Below, piece by piece: positions 7,630 to 16,651 of a DNA stretch of 64,000 nt (positions are counted from its first letter, which is position 1; every line of letters starts with the position of its first letter). The position numbers and the translations under genes are program-made. The stretch is from Lichenicola sp964236105 (GTDB lineage Bacteria > Pseudomonadota > Alphaproteobacteria > Acetobacterales > Acetobacteraceae): positions 1 to 64,000 of the forward strand of contig CAXSBC010000001.1 of assembly GCA_964236105.1 (NCBI GenBank), in the 5' to 3' direction. The notes under the pieces are model-generated. The model saw only the letters and a program-made list of their open reading frames with translations, made no database searches and was not told where the DNA came from.

Positions 7630-8427
7630 ATGCGATTACGCGCTTCCGCCAGGGCAGGCGTCGCCGTCCTGCTCGGCCTGACGGCACTGGCCACCGCCGC
7701 GCAGGCGGCGCCGGCCTACCTGAACCAGGGCATGAACCTCCGCGCCGGACCGGGCGTCGACTACCCGCTGCTGGCCTCGCTGCCGCCAGGCACGCGGGCG
7801 GAGGTCTTCGGCTGCCTGCAGGGCTGGAGCTGGTGCGACGTCGCCACCAGCGGGCTGCGCGGCTGGATCGCGGGCGTCGGGCTGCAGGTGGTCTATGACG
7901 ATCAGCCCGAGCCCCTGCCCGGCTACGGCGCCGAGGTCGGCCTGCCGTTCGTCGGCTTCGACGTCGGCAACTACTGGGGCCGCTATTATCGCGGCCGCCC
8001 CTTCTACAGCCAGGTCGACCGGTTCCACGGCGACCCGGGCGGCTACGGGGAGCGCGGCCCTCGCGGCGACTTCCGGCGCGGCGACTTCAGGGATGGCCCC
8101 GGCGGCGGGCGTCCGGGCGGAGAGGGTCGCGGACCCGGCCAGGACGATCGGCGGGGCGATTTCAGGGGCCCGGACCGGGCAGGACCGGATCGCCCGCCGG
8201 GCGATGCCGGCGGCAGGATGCAGGAGCAGGGTCGGGACCCCGGCTATGGCGGCGGCCGGCCCGGCGGCGGCGCGCCCGGCGGCCGCGGCATCGAGCCCGG
8301 CCGCGGGCAGCAGCAGCCCGGTCCGCAGCGCGGTCCCGAACCGCGCGGCAATCCGGGCCCCGGCGGCGGCCACGGCCCGGACACCCCACCGCCTGCAAGG
8401 GACCAGCGGGAGGTGCCGGGCCACTAG
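7630..8427 (+). CDS. Exported bacterial SH3 protein with Gly/Pro/Arg-rich tail
   Basis: A 265-residue protein with a signal peptide (residues 1-26, ending AAQA), then one bacterial SH3 domain (about 28-90: LNLRAGPG-like 'MNLRAGPGVDYPLLASLPPG' and 'WSWCDVATSGLRGWIAG'). The second half (about 125-265) is a low-complexity tail dominated by Gly, Arg, Pro and Asp with irregular RGDFR repeats. Bacterial SH3 domains commonly bind peptidoglycan, so a periplasmic wall-binding role is plausible. The tail is likely disordered. It follows the CHAP gene in the same direction after 86 bases; the pair may act together on the wall. Confidence 0.78.
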   Translation: MRLRASARAGVAVLLGLTALATAAQAAPAYLNQGMNLRAGPGVDYPLLASLPPGTRAEVFGCLQGWSWCDVATSGLRGWIAGVGLQVVYDDQPEPLPGYGAEVGLPFVGFDVGNYWGRYYRGRPFYSQVDRFHGDPGGYGERGPRGDFRRGDFRDGPGGGRPGGEGRGPGQDDRRGDFRGPDRAGPDRPPGDAGGRMQEQGRDPGYGGGRPGGGAPGGRGIEPGRGQQQPGPQRGPEPRGNPGPGGGHGPDTPPPARDQREVPGH

Positions 8428-8510
8428 CCGGCTTCCGGCGGTCCTGCATGGACAGCGGCAGCCGGATCGGGTCACCTTCCAGCCGAGCTGCCGGATGGCG
8501 ATGACCCACG

Positions 8511-10898
8511 ATGCTGCCTGACGCGCCGCGCCCGCCCGATGCCGTCATCCTCGAGGACGGCGCCTATGCCCTGCGCCGCGACGGCATCCTGCACGGTCTG
8601 CACCGGGACGGCCGACCGGTGCGCAGCCTCGGCGACGGGATGAGCGCGGGCGCCCTTTCCCGCCTGCTGGAGCCGCTGCTGCTGCTCGAACTGCGCGACG
8701 CGGACGGCAATGCCGGCTTCTGGCTGCTCGACCGCAGCCTCGGCTATCTAGGCACGGCACTCGAAGCCGGTCCGCCCGAGTGGCGGGCCGGGATCGCGGA
8801 CACGATCCGGCCGATCCTCGACTGGCTGACCCCGGCCCGGCTCGCCGACGGCCAGCCGGAGCCGGTGGCGGCCTTCCTGTCGCTGCAGCCCAAGCTGCGG
8901 CATGCCCTGGCCCGGCTCGCCGCCGACCCGCTCCGGCCTCCCCTCGATGCATCCGCGCTCGATGCGGCACCCGCATCGCCGCCCGCCGACCACACGCTCG
9001 CGGTCGCGCCGCAGCCCACCGGACCCGATCAGCCGCCGGAGCTCGCGATCGGCCGCACCGGCCTGATCGTGCGCGAGGGCGCCCGGCCGCTCGCGCTGCC
9101 GACGGGATGGCGGGCCGTGCGCGTCTGCACGCTGTTCTTCCCCACGCTGCTGCTGGAGCTCGAGCACGATGACGGCGTGCAGGCAGCGACCTGGTATCTC
9201 GATCAGGAGGGCTGCGTGCAGGGCCGCAGCGCCGGGCAGCTGCCCGCCGCCGCCCGTCGCCGGCTGGCGCGCGCCCTGCATCCGCTGTTCGCGGTCCTGT
9301 GGCAGGCGATGCTGCTCGGTGCCGAGCCGACGCTGCCGCCGGCGCCGGCTCGGTTCTTCCGGCTGGCCGAGGCGACGCGGCTCGACCTGCTGGCGCTGAT
9401 GCTGGACAGCAGGACGGAGGCCGGCCTGCCCACCCGCACCACCATGCGCACGCTGGCGGAAGCGCTGCCGCCCACCCTCGGCCATGTGGTGCGGACCCGG
9501 GCCGGGCAGTTCGTGCTCGATCCGGCGCATCTGCGCGCCGCCTGCCTGCAGTCGCTGCATGAAAGCTTCGCCGAGCAGCTGCGTGACGGCGAGACCGGGT
9601 GGCCGTCGCCGATCGACGGGACGCGCGTGCGCACCGCCCTGCAGCCGCTGACCATCGACAATCTCTGCTTCGCCTATCGGCTGCACGACCTCCGCCACGA
9701 CCTGACCTTCTACGTGGTGGCGCTGGAATGGCACTTCCGCACCTTCGGCCTCTACGTCCCCGCGATCGACCTGATGGTCTGCGCCGACGGTGCCGCCACT
9801 GACCGGCTGCGCCTGTACTGCCTCGACTTCGTGGGCCTGCTGCAGCGCCACCTCGTGCTCTACGGCGACAGCATCGCCCGCGGCGCCGGGCGCCGTGCCG
9901 CCGCCGGCCCGGGCCCGCTGCTGCAGGTGTTCCGCGGCGAGCCGAGCCTGCATATCGGCCACTATGTCTGGCAGGACCTGTCCGGGCTCGACTGGCTGAC
10001 CCGCCACGTGCCGGAAACGCACCTGCCCTACTGCATGGTGTTCGACACCCAGCTCCAGGCCGAGATGTACGGCCCGATCGACCAGATCCATCCAGCCCTG
10101 CAGGGCCGGGTGATCCGCCGCCGGGGCGGGTTCGACGACGCCGTGCGCAGCGTCTACGAGACCGCGTCGCGGCCGATGAAGTTCACCTCGATGCAGGTGC
10201 GGCGCAGCGTCGGCGTCGCGGTGATGGACGCCATCGACCGCGACCCCGCCTGGCAGGCGACGCGCGCCGCCGCCGACGCCGTTCCGCCCGGCACGCCGGT
10301 GGTGCTGATCGGGCTGCGCGTCGGCAACCGGGCTCCGGAGGACCAGGCGGACTTCGTGTGCCGGCTGGTGGCCGAGCTCGCCGCGATCCCCGGCCCCGCC
10401 CCGGTCATCGTGCTGGACGGCCACAACCAGGCGGCCGAGGGCGCCACCTACCGCAGCGTCGGCGACGACCGTCCGGGCGCCGTGCCGCTGGTCGAGGCGG
10501 AACGCGCCATCGCGGCCCGGGTGGCGGGCACCTGCGCCGCACTCGGCCTGGTGCTGATCGACACGGTCGGCCGGCCGGTGGCGCACAGCCTGATCTGGTG
10601 CCGGCGGGCGCAGTTCTTCGTCGCCCCCTGGGGGGCGGCGCTGGCGAAGTATCGCTGGATCTGCAACCGGCCCGGCCTGGTGATGACCGGCCGCTGGAAC
10701 CTCGCCAACCGGCACGACCTCGATATCTACAGCGCGCCGCGCTACCTCGAGGCGCCGAACGAGCTCCACTTCCTGCCGGCCGAGCATGTCGAGGACGTCG
10801 CCCTGCCCGACGAGCCGCCGGACCGGGCCAACTTCCGCATCGACGAGGACGCGGCCTTCGCCCTGGTGCGCCAGCTGGCGCGCGCCTGCCCGGCCTAG
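8511..10898 (+). CDS. Large uncharacterised protein, probable glycosyltransferase
   Basis: A 795-residue soluble protein without a signal peptide or clear membrane segment. I cannot place it firmly in a family. The last third contains HIGHYVWQDLSGLDWL (about 483-498) and later HSLIWCRRAQFFVAPWGAALAKYRW. The latter resembles the conserved VAPHGAGL-type region of GT61-like glycosyltransferases, with PWGAAL in place of the usual HGAGL. The N-terminal 300 residues hold repeated small beta-like units (GLIVREGARPLALP, DGILHGLHRDGRPVRSLG) of unknown role. It is transcribed alone, downstream of the SH3 gene and convergent with rlmH. The glycosyltransferase assignment is inference. Confidence 0.6.
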   Translation: MLPDAPRPPDAVILEDGAYALRRDGILHGLHRDGRPVRSLGDGMSAGALSRLLEPLLLLELRDADGNAGFWLLDRSLGYLGTALEAGPPEWRAGIADTIRPILDWLTPARLADGQPEPVAAFLSLQPKLRHALARLAADPLRPPLDASALDAAPASPPADHTLAVAPQPTGPDQPPELAIGRTGLIVREGARPLALPTGWRAVRVCTLFFPTLLLELEHDDGVQAATWYLDQEGCVQGRSAGQLPAAARRRLARALHPLFAVLWQAMLLGAEPTLPPAPARFFRLAEATRLDLLALMLDSRTEAGLPTRTTMRTLAEALPPTLGHVVRTRAGQFVLDPAHLRAACLQSLHESFAEQLRDGETGWPSPIDGTRVRTALQPLTIDNLCFAYRLHDLRHDLTFYVVALEWHFRTFGLYVPAIDLMVCADGAATDRLRLYCLDFVGLLQRHLVLYGDSIARGAGRRAAAGPGPLLQVFRGEPSLHIGHYVWQDLSGLDWLTRHVPETHLPYCMVFDTQLQAEMYGPIDQIHPALQGRVIRRRGGFDDAVRSVYETASRPMKFTSMQVRRSVGVAVMDAIDRDPAWQATRAAADAVPPGTPVVLIGLRVGNRAPEDQADFVCRLVAELAAIPGPAPVIVLDGHNQAAEGATYRSVGDDRPGAVPLVEAERAIAARVAGTCAALGLVLIDTVGRPVAHSLIWCRRAQFFVAPWGAALAKYRWICNRPGLVMTGRWNLANRHDLDIYSAPRYLEAPNELHFLPAEHVEDVALPDEPPDRANFRIDEDAAFALVRQLARACPA

Positions 10899-10932
10899 AG
10901 CAGGACGCGTCCGATGCGGCTCGGGTCCCGGC

Positions 10933-11388
10933 TCACGGACGTCCGGTGCGATGATACGGATGCCCGGTGCTGATCGCCCGGGCCCGGTAGAGCTGCTCGG
11001 CCAGCAGCCCGCGGACCAGCATGTGCGGCCAGGTCAGCCGGCCCAGCGACAGGCTGGCCTCGGCCCGCGCCAGCACCGACGCATCGAGCCCTTCCGCGCC
11101 GCCGATCAGGAAGCAGAGCGGCCGGCCGCTGCCGAGCCAGGCCTCCAGGCGCGCGGCCAGCAGCAGGCTGGAGGGCTGCTCGCCGCCCTCGTCGAGCGCC
11201 ACGGCGAGCGCGTTCGCCGGCAGGGCCGCCAGCAGCGCCTGCGCCTCGCGCCGCTTGATCTCGGCAGGCGAGCCGCGCGCCTCCGCCACCTCGACCAGCT
11301 CCAGCCTCGGCGACAGACGCTGCACGTAGCGCTCCAGCAGCGCCCGCTCCGGCCCGTCCTTCAGCCGTCCGACGGCGATCAGCCGCAC
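10933..11388 (-). CDS. rlmH: 23S rRNA (pseudouridine1915-N3)-methyltransferase
   Basis: A 151-residue SPOUT methyltransferase that methylates N3 of pseudouridine 1915 in 23S rRNA within assembled ribosomes. The knot motifs are clear: LALD-like AVALDEGG, CFLIGGAEGLDASVL and the C-terminal HMLVRGLLAEQLYRA ending HPYHR. Length matches the family (about 155). It is the last gene of the minus-strand proA-nadD-rsfS-rlmH group, 15 bases after rsfS, an arrangement usual in alphaproteobacteria. Confidence 0.95.
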   Translation of the reverse strand: MRLIAVGRLKDGPERALLERYVQRLSPRLELVEVAEARGSPAEIKRREAQALLAALPANALAVALDEGGEQPSSLLLAARLEAWLGSGRPLCFLIGGAEGLDASVLARAEASLSLGRLTWPHMLVRGLLAEQLYRARAISTGHPYHRTGRP

Positions 11389-11403
11389 CGGCCGCGCAGG
11401 GCG

Positions 11404-11793
11404 CTAGATCTCGCCGCCGTCGTCGGACAGGGCGGCCGGCTCGTCGAGCTCGGCACCCCACATCCGCTCCAGCGCGTAGAGCGCGCGCGCGTCGGGCTTG
11501 AACAGGTGCACGATGATGTCGCCGCAGTCGATCAGCACCCAGTCCGAGCCGCCGGCGCCCTCGATGCGGATGCGCTTGAGCCCGACCTCCTCGAGCTTGG
11601 TCTCCAGATGCGCCGCCATGGCGCTGATCTGGCGGTCGGCGAGGCCGGTGGCGATCACCATGCGGTCGGCGAACGACGCGCGTCCGGTCAGGTCGAGCGT
11701 CACGATATCCTCGCCCTTGTCGTCGGCCAGGCTTTCGGTGATGACGCCGAGATAGGTCTCGAGCACCGACGCGTCGAGCGGCGCACGCACCAC
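11404..11793 (-). CDS. rsfS: Ribosome silencing factor
   Basis: RsfS/Iojap-family protein. It binds ribosomal protein uL14 and blocks subunit joining when nutrients are low. The conserved core is intact: DDKGEDIVTLDLTGRASFADRMVIATG, GLKRIRIEGAGGSDWVLIDCGDIIVHLFK and ERMWG near the end. The start is uncertain. The GTG at 11793 gives 129 residues and begins just before the conserved helix. The frame stays open upstream through an Ala/Lys/Pro-rich stretch that could be a real N-terminal extension, but the only other starts there (TTG 12036, GTG 12108) lie inside nadD. Between nadD and rlmH. Confidence 0.85.
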   Translation of the reverse strand: MVRAPLDASVLETYLGVITESLADDKGEDIVTLDLTGRASFADRMVIATGLADRQISAMAAHLETKLEEVGLKRIRIEGAGGSDWVLIDCGDIIVHLFKPDARALYALERMWGAELDEPAALSDDGGEI

Positions 11794-12008
11794 CTTCTGG
11801 CCGCGCGGGCTCGGCCCGGCGATGGCGGCCTTCTTGCGCGGGGTGCCGGGCGACTTGACCGCCTCGGCGAGGGAGGCTCCGGCTGACGCCCCGGCGGCGC
11901 GCGCCGGCTTGCCGGTATCGGCGATGGGCTTCCTGGCGATGACGCATCTCCCGTGTCGGAGCCGGACCGAACCACCCTGTTCCGCCCATCCTCCCCTGGA
12001 AAAACAGC

Positions 12009-12638
12009 TTATCGGCCCGCAGCGCGTCCTGGCCAAGTGCCGCTTGCCGCGCGACGCAGGGCGGTTGCGGAAATATCGGTCTGCGACGTGGGCAGGAAGA
12101 TCCAGCACGGCGCCGGACGATCGGCCAGCACCGGCGCCTCGCGCGACGGACGGCGTGCCGACCGCAGCCGCTGCGCCGCCCGGCCTGCCAGCGCGCGGTG
12201 GTTGTAGGACGGGCGCGGCAGCACGGCGATCGGCACGGCGCGCGCGAGCGCCGACCAGCGCCGCCAGCGCGGCAGCTCCGCCAGCCCGTCGGCGCCCATC
12301 AGCCAGACGAAGGCGATGCGGGGGAACCGCCGCTGCAGGCCGCGCACCGTGTCGATCGTGTAGCGGGTGCGCACGATGCGCTCGATGTCGGTGGCGAGAA
12401 TGCGCCGCCCGTCGGCGATCGCCCGCGCGCTCGCCAGCCGGCAGGCCAGCGGCGCCATGCCGGCCTGCGGCTTCAGCGGGTTGCCGGGCGAGACCAGCAG
12501 CCAGACCTGGTCGAGCCGCAGCCGCGCCAGCGCCAGCCGCGCCACCCGCTCATGCCCGGCATGGGCGGGATTGAACGAGCCGCCGAGCAGGCCCACGCGC
12601 AGGCGCCGCCGGTCGCCGGTCGCCGGGACGGCGCTCAC
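12009..12638 (-). CDS. nadD: Nicotinate-nucleotide adenylyltransferase
   Basis: A 209-residue NadD that adenylates nicotinate mononucleotide in NAD synthesis. It shows the nucleotidyltransferase signature GLLGGSFNPAHAGHERVA at residues 17-34, FVWLMGADGLAELPRW in the middle and the C-terminal ISATALR motif. It pairs functionally with the glutamine-dependent NAD synthetase at 40.5-42.6 kb. It follows proA by 25 bases. Confidence 0.95.
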   Translation of the reverse strand: MSAVPATGDRRRLRVGLLGGSFNPAHAGHERVARLALARLRLDQVWLLVSPGNPLKPQAGMAPLACRLASARAIADGRRILATDIERIVRTRYTIDTVRGLQRRFPRIAFVWLMGADGLAELPRWRRWSALARAVPIAVLPRPSYNHRALAGRAAQRLRSARRPSREAPVLADRPAPCWIFLPTSQTDISATALRRAASGTWPGRAAGR

Positions 12639-12663
12639 CGCGAACCCCTCGAAGGCCGGACGC

Positions 12664-13944
12664 TCACGGCCGGATCTGGCCGGTCCCGATCACCTCGTAG
12701 CGGAACGTGGTGAGCTGCTCCGGCCCGACCGGCCCGCGCGCATGCACCCGTCCGGTGGCGATGCCGATCTCGGCGCCGAAGCCGAACTCGGCCCCGTCGC
12801 AGAACTGCGTCGAGGCGTTCCACATCACCACCGCGCTGTCGGTGCCGCTGAGGAACGCGGCAGCCGCGGCCGCGTCCTCGGCGATGATCGCCTCCGTGTG
12901 CGCGCTGCCGTGCCGCGCGATGTGGGCCAGTGCTTCCTCCACGTCCCGCACCACCGCCACCGACAGCAGGGCATCCAGCCACTCGGTGTCGAAATCCTCC
13001 CCGCCCGCGGCGGCGAGCGCCGGCACGATCGCGCGGGCGGCGGCATCGGCACGGAAGCCGCAGCCCAGCGCCTGCAGGTCCGCCACGATCGCCGGCAGCA
13101 GCGAGGGCGCGATCTCGGCATCGATCAGCAGCGTCTCGGTGGCGCCGCAGATGCCGGTGCGCCGCATCTTGGCGTTGGCCACCACACGCCGCGCCATCGC
13201 CGGATCGGCGGAGCGATGCACGTAGGTGTGGCAGAGCCCGTCCGCATGGGCCAGCACCGGCACGCGCGCCTCGCGCTGCACCCGCTCCACCAGCGACCGG
13301 CCGCCGCGCGGGATGATCAGGTCGATCAGCCCCGACGCGGCCAGCATCGCCGCCACGTGTGCGCGGTCGGCATCGGGCGGCAGCTGCACGCAGGCCCCGG
13401 GCAGCCCGGCCTGCGTCAGCCCCTGCGCGATCGCGGCATGGATGGCGCGCGCGCTGTGCAGGCTCTCCGATCCGCCGCGCAGGATCACGGCGTTGCCGGA
13501 CTTCAGGCACAGCCCGGCCGCGTCGGCGCCGACATTCGGCCGGCTCTCGTAGATCATGCCGATCACGCCCACCGGCGTCGCCACCCGGCGGATGCGCAGC
13601 CCGTTCGGCCGCGTCCACTCCGCCAGCACCCGGCCGACCGGATCGGGCAGGGCCGCGATCTCGTCAAGCCCGCGCGCCATCGCCTCGACGCGCTCCGTCG
13701 TCAGCGTCAGCCGGTCGCGGAACGCGGCACCCGCGCCGGACGCCTGCAGGTCCTGCGCGTTGGCCGCCAGGATCGGCCCGGCCTGGGCCCGCAGCGCCGC
13801 CGCCGCAGCACCCAGCGCCTGGTCGCGTGTCCCGGCATCCGCCCGTGCCAGCACGCGCGCCGCCACCCTCGCTGTCCGTGCGGCGCCGTCCATCCAGTCC
13901 GGCCGCTCGGGCAGGGCCGGTCCGCTCCTCAGGCTGGCGCTCAA
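12664..13944 (-). CDS. proA: Glutamate-5-semialdehyde dehydrogenase
   Basis: A 426-residue aldehyde-dehydrogenase-fold enzyme that reduces gamma-glutamyl phosphate to glutamate-5-semialdehyde with NADPH in proline synthesis. The catalytic Cys lies in KMRRTGICGATETLLID, and the cofactor-binding region includes PVGVIGMIYESRPNV and NAVILRGGSESLHS. Full family length. The next proline enzyme, proC, is elsewhere in the window (27.9 kb); proB is not seen. Its upstream neighbour is the acyl carrier protein gene. Confidence 0.95.
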   Translation of the reverse strand: MSASLRSGPALPERPDWMDGAARTARVAARVLARADAGTRDQALGAAAAALRAQAGPILAANAQDLQASGAGAAFRDRLTLTTERVEAMARGLDEIAALPDPVGRVLAEWTRPNGLRIRRVATPVGVIGMIYESRPNVGADAAGLCLKSGNAVILRGGSESLHSARAIHAAIAQGLTQAGLPGACVQLPPDADRAHVAAMLAASGLIDLIIPRGGRSLVERVQREARVPVLAHADGLCHTYVHRSADPAMARRVVANAKMRRTGICGATETLLIDAEIAPSLLPAIVADLQALGCGFRADAAARAIVPALAAAGGEDFDTEWLDALLSVAVVRDVEEALAHIARHGSAHTEAIIAEDAAAAAAFLSGTDSAVVMWNASTQFCDGAEFGFGAEIGIATGRVHARGPVGPEQLTTFRYEVIGTGQIRP

Positions 13945-13968
13945 ATGCTGAATCCTTATCGCCTGCGT

Positions 13969-14214
13969 TCAGCCCAGCCGGGCCCTCACCACGTCCACCA
14001 GGTCGCCGACCGTCCGCAGCCGGTCGACTTCGCGCGAGCGGAGCGTGATCCCGAACTGCCGTTCCACCGCCAGGATGATGGACACCATCTTCATCGAATC
14101 CCAGCCCGGAACCTGATCCGCCGCGGTCTGCGGCGTGAGCGTCAGCGCCTCGTCGTCGAACACGTTGCGGAAGATCGCATCGAGTGCTGCATAGATCTCC
14201 CCGTCCCCTGCCAT
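13969..14214 (-). CDS. Acyl carrier protein
   Basis: An 81-residue phosphopantetheine-binding carrier protein. The attachment serine is Ser40 in PGWDSMKM, followed by the usual acidic helix. It is not the fatty-acid-synthase ACP by context: no fab gene is near. The GWDSM form is seen in stand-alone carriers that serve sugar, amino-acid or specialised acyl transfer. It sits 24 bases upstream of proA on the same strand and may simply share its promoter. Partner enzymes are not evident in the window. Confidence 0.8.
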   Translation of the reverse strand: MAGDGEIYAALDAIFRNVFDDEALTLTPQTAADQVPGWDSMKMVSIILAVERQFGITLRSREVDRLRTVGDLVDVVRARLG

Positions 14215-14453
14215 GCCCGCTTCCTCCCGGCGCCCATCATGCGCCCGCTCTGCCCGACTGGAGAAGCCGTGCCGCGTGCGGAACGACCACGGCAGGATAC
14301 ACGTTGGAAACCGCGCCGCCCGTGCGGATACTGCCCGTCATCGCCTGCATGCGGGGTCAGCCAGATGTTGCACCGGACGGAGCCGTGGAGCCGGCAGCCG
14401 CGTTGTCGCGGCGGACGCCCGCACGAGGTCCGGCCCGACCGACGCGTCGCCGC

Positions 14454-15521
14454 ATGACCTCGCCTCTGGGCCGCCCGCTGCGCAACCTGCTGGGCGGCGT
14501 CGCCTTCGTGCTCGTCGTCATGGCCGGCGCGATCGCCGGCTACATCTCCCGCGGCTGGAGCGTCGGCGACGCGCTCTACATGACCGTGCTCACCGTGTTC
14601 ACCGTCGGCTACGAGGAGGTGCACCCGATCCACGGGGCCGCGCTGCGCGCCATCACCATCGGGCTGATCGTGCTGGGCTGCTCCGGCACGATCTTCCTCA
14701 CCGGCGCGCTGGTGCAGTTCATCACCTTCAGCCAGCTCAACGACATCCTCGGGACACGTCGCATGAAGAGCCAGATCGAGAGCCTGTCCGGCCACGTCAT
14801 CATCTGCGGCTATGGCCGCATCGGCCAGATGCTGGCGCGCGAGCTGGCCGCCGGGCGGGTGCGCTTCGTCATCCTGGAGCGCAACCCCGACCGGCTGTCC
14901 GGCGCCACCGCCGCCGGCTACCTCTGGCTGCAGGCGGACGCCACCGACGAGGAGGCGCTGGGGCGCGCCGGCATCGCGCGCGCCCGCGCGCTGGCCACGG
15001 TGCTGCCGGACGACGCCGCCAACGTCTTCATCACGCTGAGTGCGCGCAGCCTGAACCGCGAGCTCAGCATCATCGCCCGCGGCGAGGCGCCGTCGACCGA
15101 GCGCAAGCTGCTGCAGGCCGGCGCCAACCGGGTGGTGCTGCCGACCCATATCGGCGCCGAGCGCATCGCCGAGATCATCCTGTATCCCGAGCTGTCCGAT
15201 GCGCTCCGCCGGCCGCAGGACAGCGGCGAGGCGGAGGCGAGCCTGCAGCGGCTGGGCCTGGAGCTCGACGTGGTCACCGTCGAGGAGGGCAGCCGCTTCG
15301 TCGGCCGCACCGTCGCCGACATCGAGCGGCGCGCCGAGCACGGCTTCCTGATCCTGTCGGTGCAGGCCGACGGCGACGGCGAGCCCAGGCGGGCGGAGCC
15401 GGAGATGCGGGTGAATGCGGGCACCGGCCTGACCCTGGTCGCCCGCATCGGCCGGGCGGTGGCGCTGGACGGCTTCCGGGCGCCGGTCAGGACCGGCCGC
15501 GCCGGCTCCTTCCGGAGCTGA
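14454..15521 (+). CDS. Two-TM potassium channel with RCK (TrkA) domains
   Basis: A 355-residue inner-membrane protein. The first membrane helix is about residues 12-32, then a pore loop with filter TVGYEE (50-55), then a second helix (about 62-85). A cytosolic TrkA-N/RCK domain follows with GHVIICGYGRIGQMLARELAA, and a TrkA-C domain (about 260-335) closes the protein. The family forms NAD- or Ca-gated K+ channels. The filter reads GYEE, where most channels have GYGD or GYGE. The ATG at 14454 precedes the first helix closely; an in-frame ATG at 14349 would add a 35-residue Arg/Pro-rich tail. Confidence 0.88.
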   Translation: MTSPLGRPLRNLLGGVAFVLVVMAGAIAGYISRGWSVGDALYMTVLTVFTVGYEEVHPIHGAALRAITIGLIVLGCSGTIFLTGALVQFITFSQLNDILGTRRMKSQIESLSGHVIICGYGRIGQMLARELAAGRVRFVILERNPDRLSGATAAGYLWLQADATDEEALGRAGIARARALATVLPDDAANVFITLSARSLNRELSIIARGEAPSTERKLLQAGANRVVLPTHIGAERIAEIILYPELSDALRRPQDSGEAEASLQRLGLELDVVTVEEGSRFVGRTVADIERRAEHGFLILSVQADGDGEPRRAEPEMRVNAGTGLTLVARIGRAVALDGFRAPVRTGRAGSFRS

Positions 15522-15543
15522 GCGCGGCGGTGCGGACGCGCTG

Positions 15544-16638
15544 TCAGACGTTGAAGCGGAACAGCAGCACGTCGCCGTCCTTGACCACGTACTCGCGCCC
15601 CTCGACGCGCATCCTGCCGACCTCCCGGGCGCCGGCCTCGCCCTTGAAGGCGACGTAGTCGTCATAGGCGATGGTCTCGCAGGCGATGAAGCCGCGCTCG
15701 AAGTCGTTGTGGATCACCGCCGCCGCCTGCGGCGCCTTGGTGCCGGCCGTGATGGTCCAGGCCCGCGTCTCCTTCGGCCCGACCGTGAAGTAGGTGGACA
15801 GGCCCAGCAGCCGGTAGCCGGCGGCGATGACCCGGTCGAGCCCGCTGTCGGACAGGCCGAGCCCCTCGAGGAACTCGGTGCGGTCGGCGTCGGCGAGCTG
15901 GCTGACCTCGGCCTCGATCGCCGCCGACACCACCACCGACGCCGCCCCCTCGGCCTTCGCCATGGCCGCCACGCGCCCGGACTGGGCGTTGCCGCTCGCG
16001 GCCGCGGCCTCCTCGACGTTGCAGACATACAGCACGGGCTTGGCCGTCATCAGCTGCAGCCGGCGCACCGCCTCCTCCTGCCCCTTGGGGATCGCGCTCC
16101 GGGCGGGACGGCCCTGGCGCAGCACCTCCAGCAGCGGCTCCATCACCGCCACCTGGGCCGCCGCCTCCTTGTCGTTGTTGCGGGCCTTCTTCTGCAGCGG
16201 CAGCAGCCGCTTCTCCAGGCTGTCCATGTCGGCCAGCATCAGCTCGGTCTCGACGGTCTCGGCGTCGCGGATCGGGTCGACCGAGCCTTCCACGTGGGTG
16301 ATGTCGTCATCCTCGAAGCAGCGCAGCACGTGGATGATGGCGTCGACCTCGCGGATGTTGGCGAGGAACTGGTTGCCGAGCCCCTCGCCGCGCGAGGCGC
16401 CGCGCACCAGCCCTGCGATGTCGACGAACTCCAGCCCGGTCGGCACGATCTTCTGCGACCTGCCGATCGCCGACAGCGCCTGCAGGCGCGGATCCGGCAC
16501 CGCCACGCGGCCGATGTTCGGCTCGATGGTGCAGAACGGATAGTTCGCCGCCTGCGCCGCCGCGGTGGCGGTGAGCGCGTTGAACAGGGTCGACTTGCCG
16601 ACGTTCGGCAGCCCGACGATGCCGCAATTGAAACCCAT
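15544..16638 (-). CDS. ychF: Redox-regulated ATPase YchF (OLA1 family)
   Basis: A 364-residue Obg-family P-loop protein that prefers ATP and associates with ribosomes. Motifs seen are the P-loop GIVGLPNVGKSTLFNALT (residues 6-23), the switch region GLEFVDIAGLVRGASRGEGLGNQFL, and the C-terminal TGS-like domain with TFFTVGPKE-like TYFTVGPKETRAWTI and HNDFERGFIACE. Full length. It ends the minus-strand rplY-pth-ychF operon, 13 bases after pth. Confidence 0.95.
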   Translation of the reverse strand: MGFNCGIVGLPNVGKSTLFNALTATAAAQAANYPFCTIEPNIGRVAVPDPRLQALSAIGRSQKIVPTGLEFVDIAGLVRGASRGEGLGNQFLANIREVDAIIHVLRCFEDDDITHVEGSVDPIRDAETVETELMLADMDSLEKRLLPLQKKARNNDKEAAAQVAVMEPLLEVLRQGRPARSAIPKGQEEAVRRLQLMTAKPVLYVCNVEEAAAASGNAQSGRVAAMAKAEGAASVVVSAAIEAEVSQLADADRTEFLEGLGLSDSGLDRVIAAGYRLLGLSTYFTVGPKETRAWTITAGTKAPQAAAVIHNDFERGFIACETIAYDDYVAFKGEAGAREVGRMRVEGREYVVKDGDVLLFRFNV

Positions 16639-16651
16639 CAGCCTCGATCCT

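Noticed and set aside
8748..10787. Minus-strand open frame of 679 codons
   Set aside because: Antisense to the 795-residue gene, with composition typical of shadow frames (Gln/Arg/Gly/His) and no ribosome binding site.
11794..12108. Longer rsfS starting inside nadD (GTG 12108 or TTG 12036)
   Set aside because: It would need an overlap of 28-100 bases with nadD and encodes no conserved residues; it is kept only as a possible extension.
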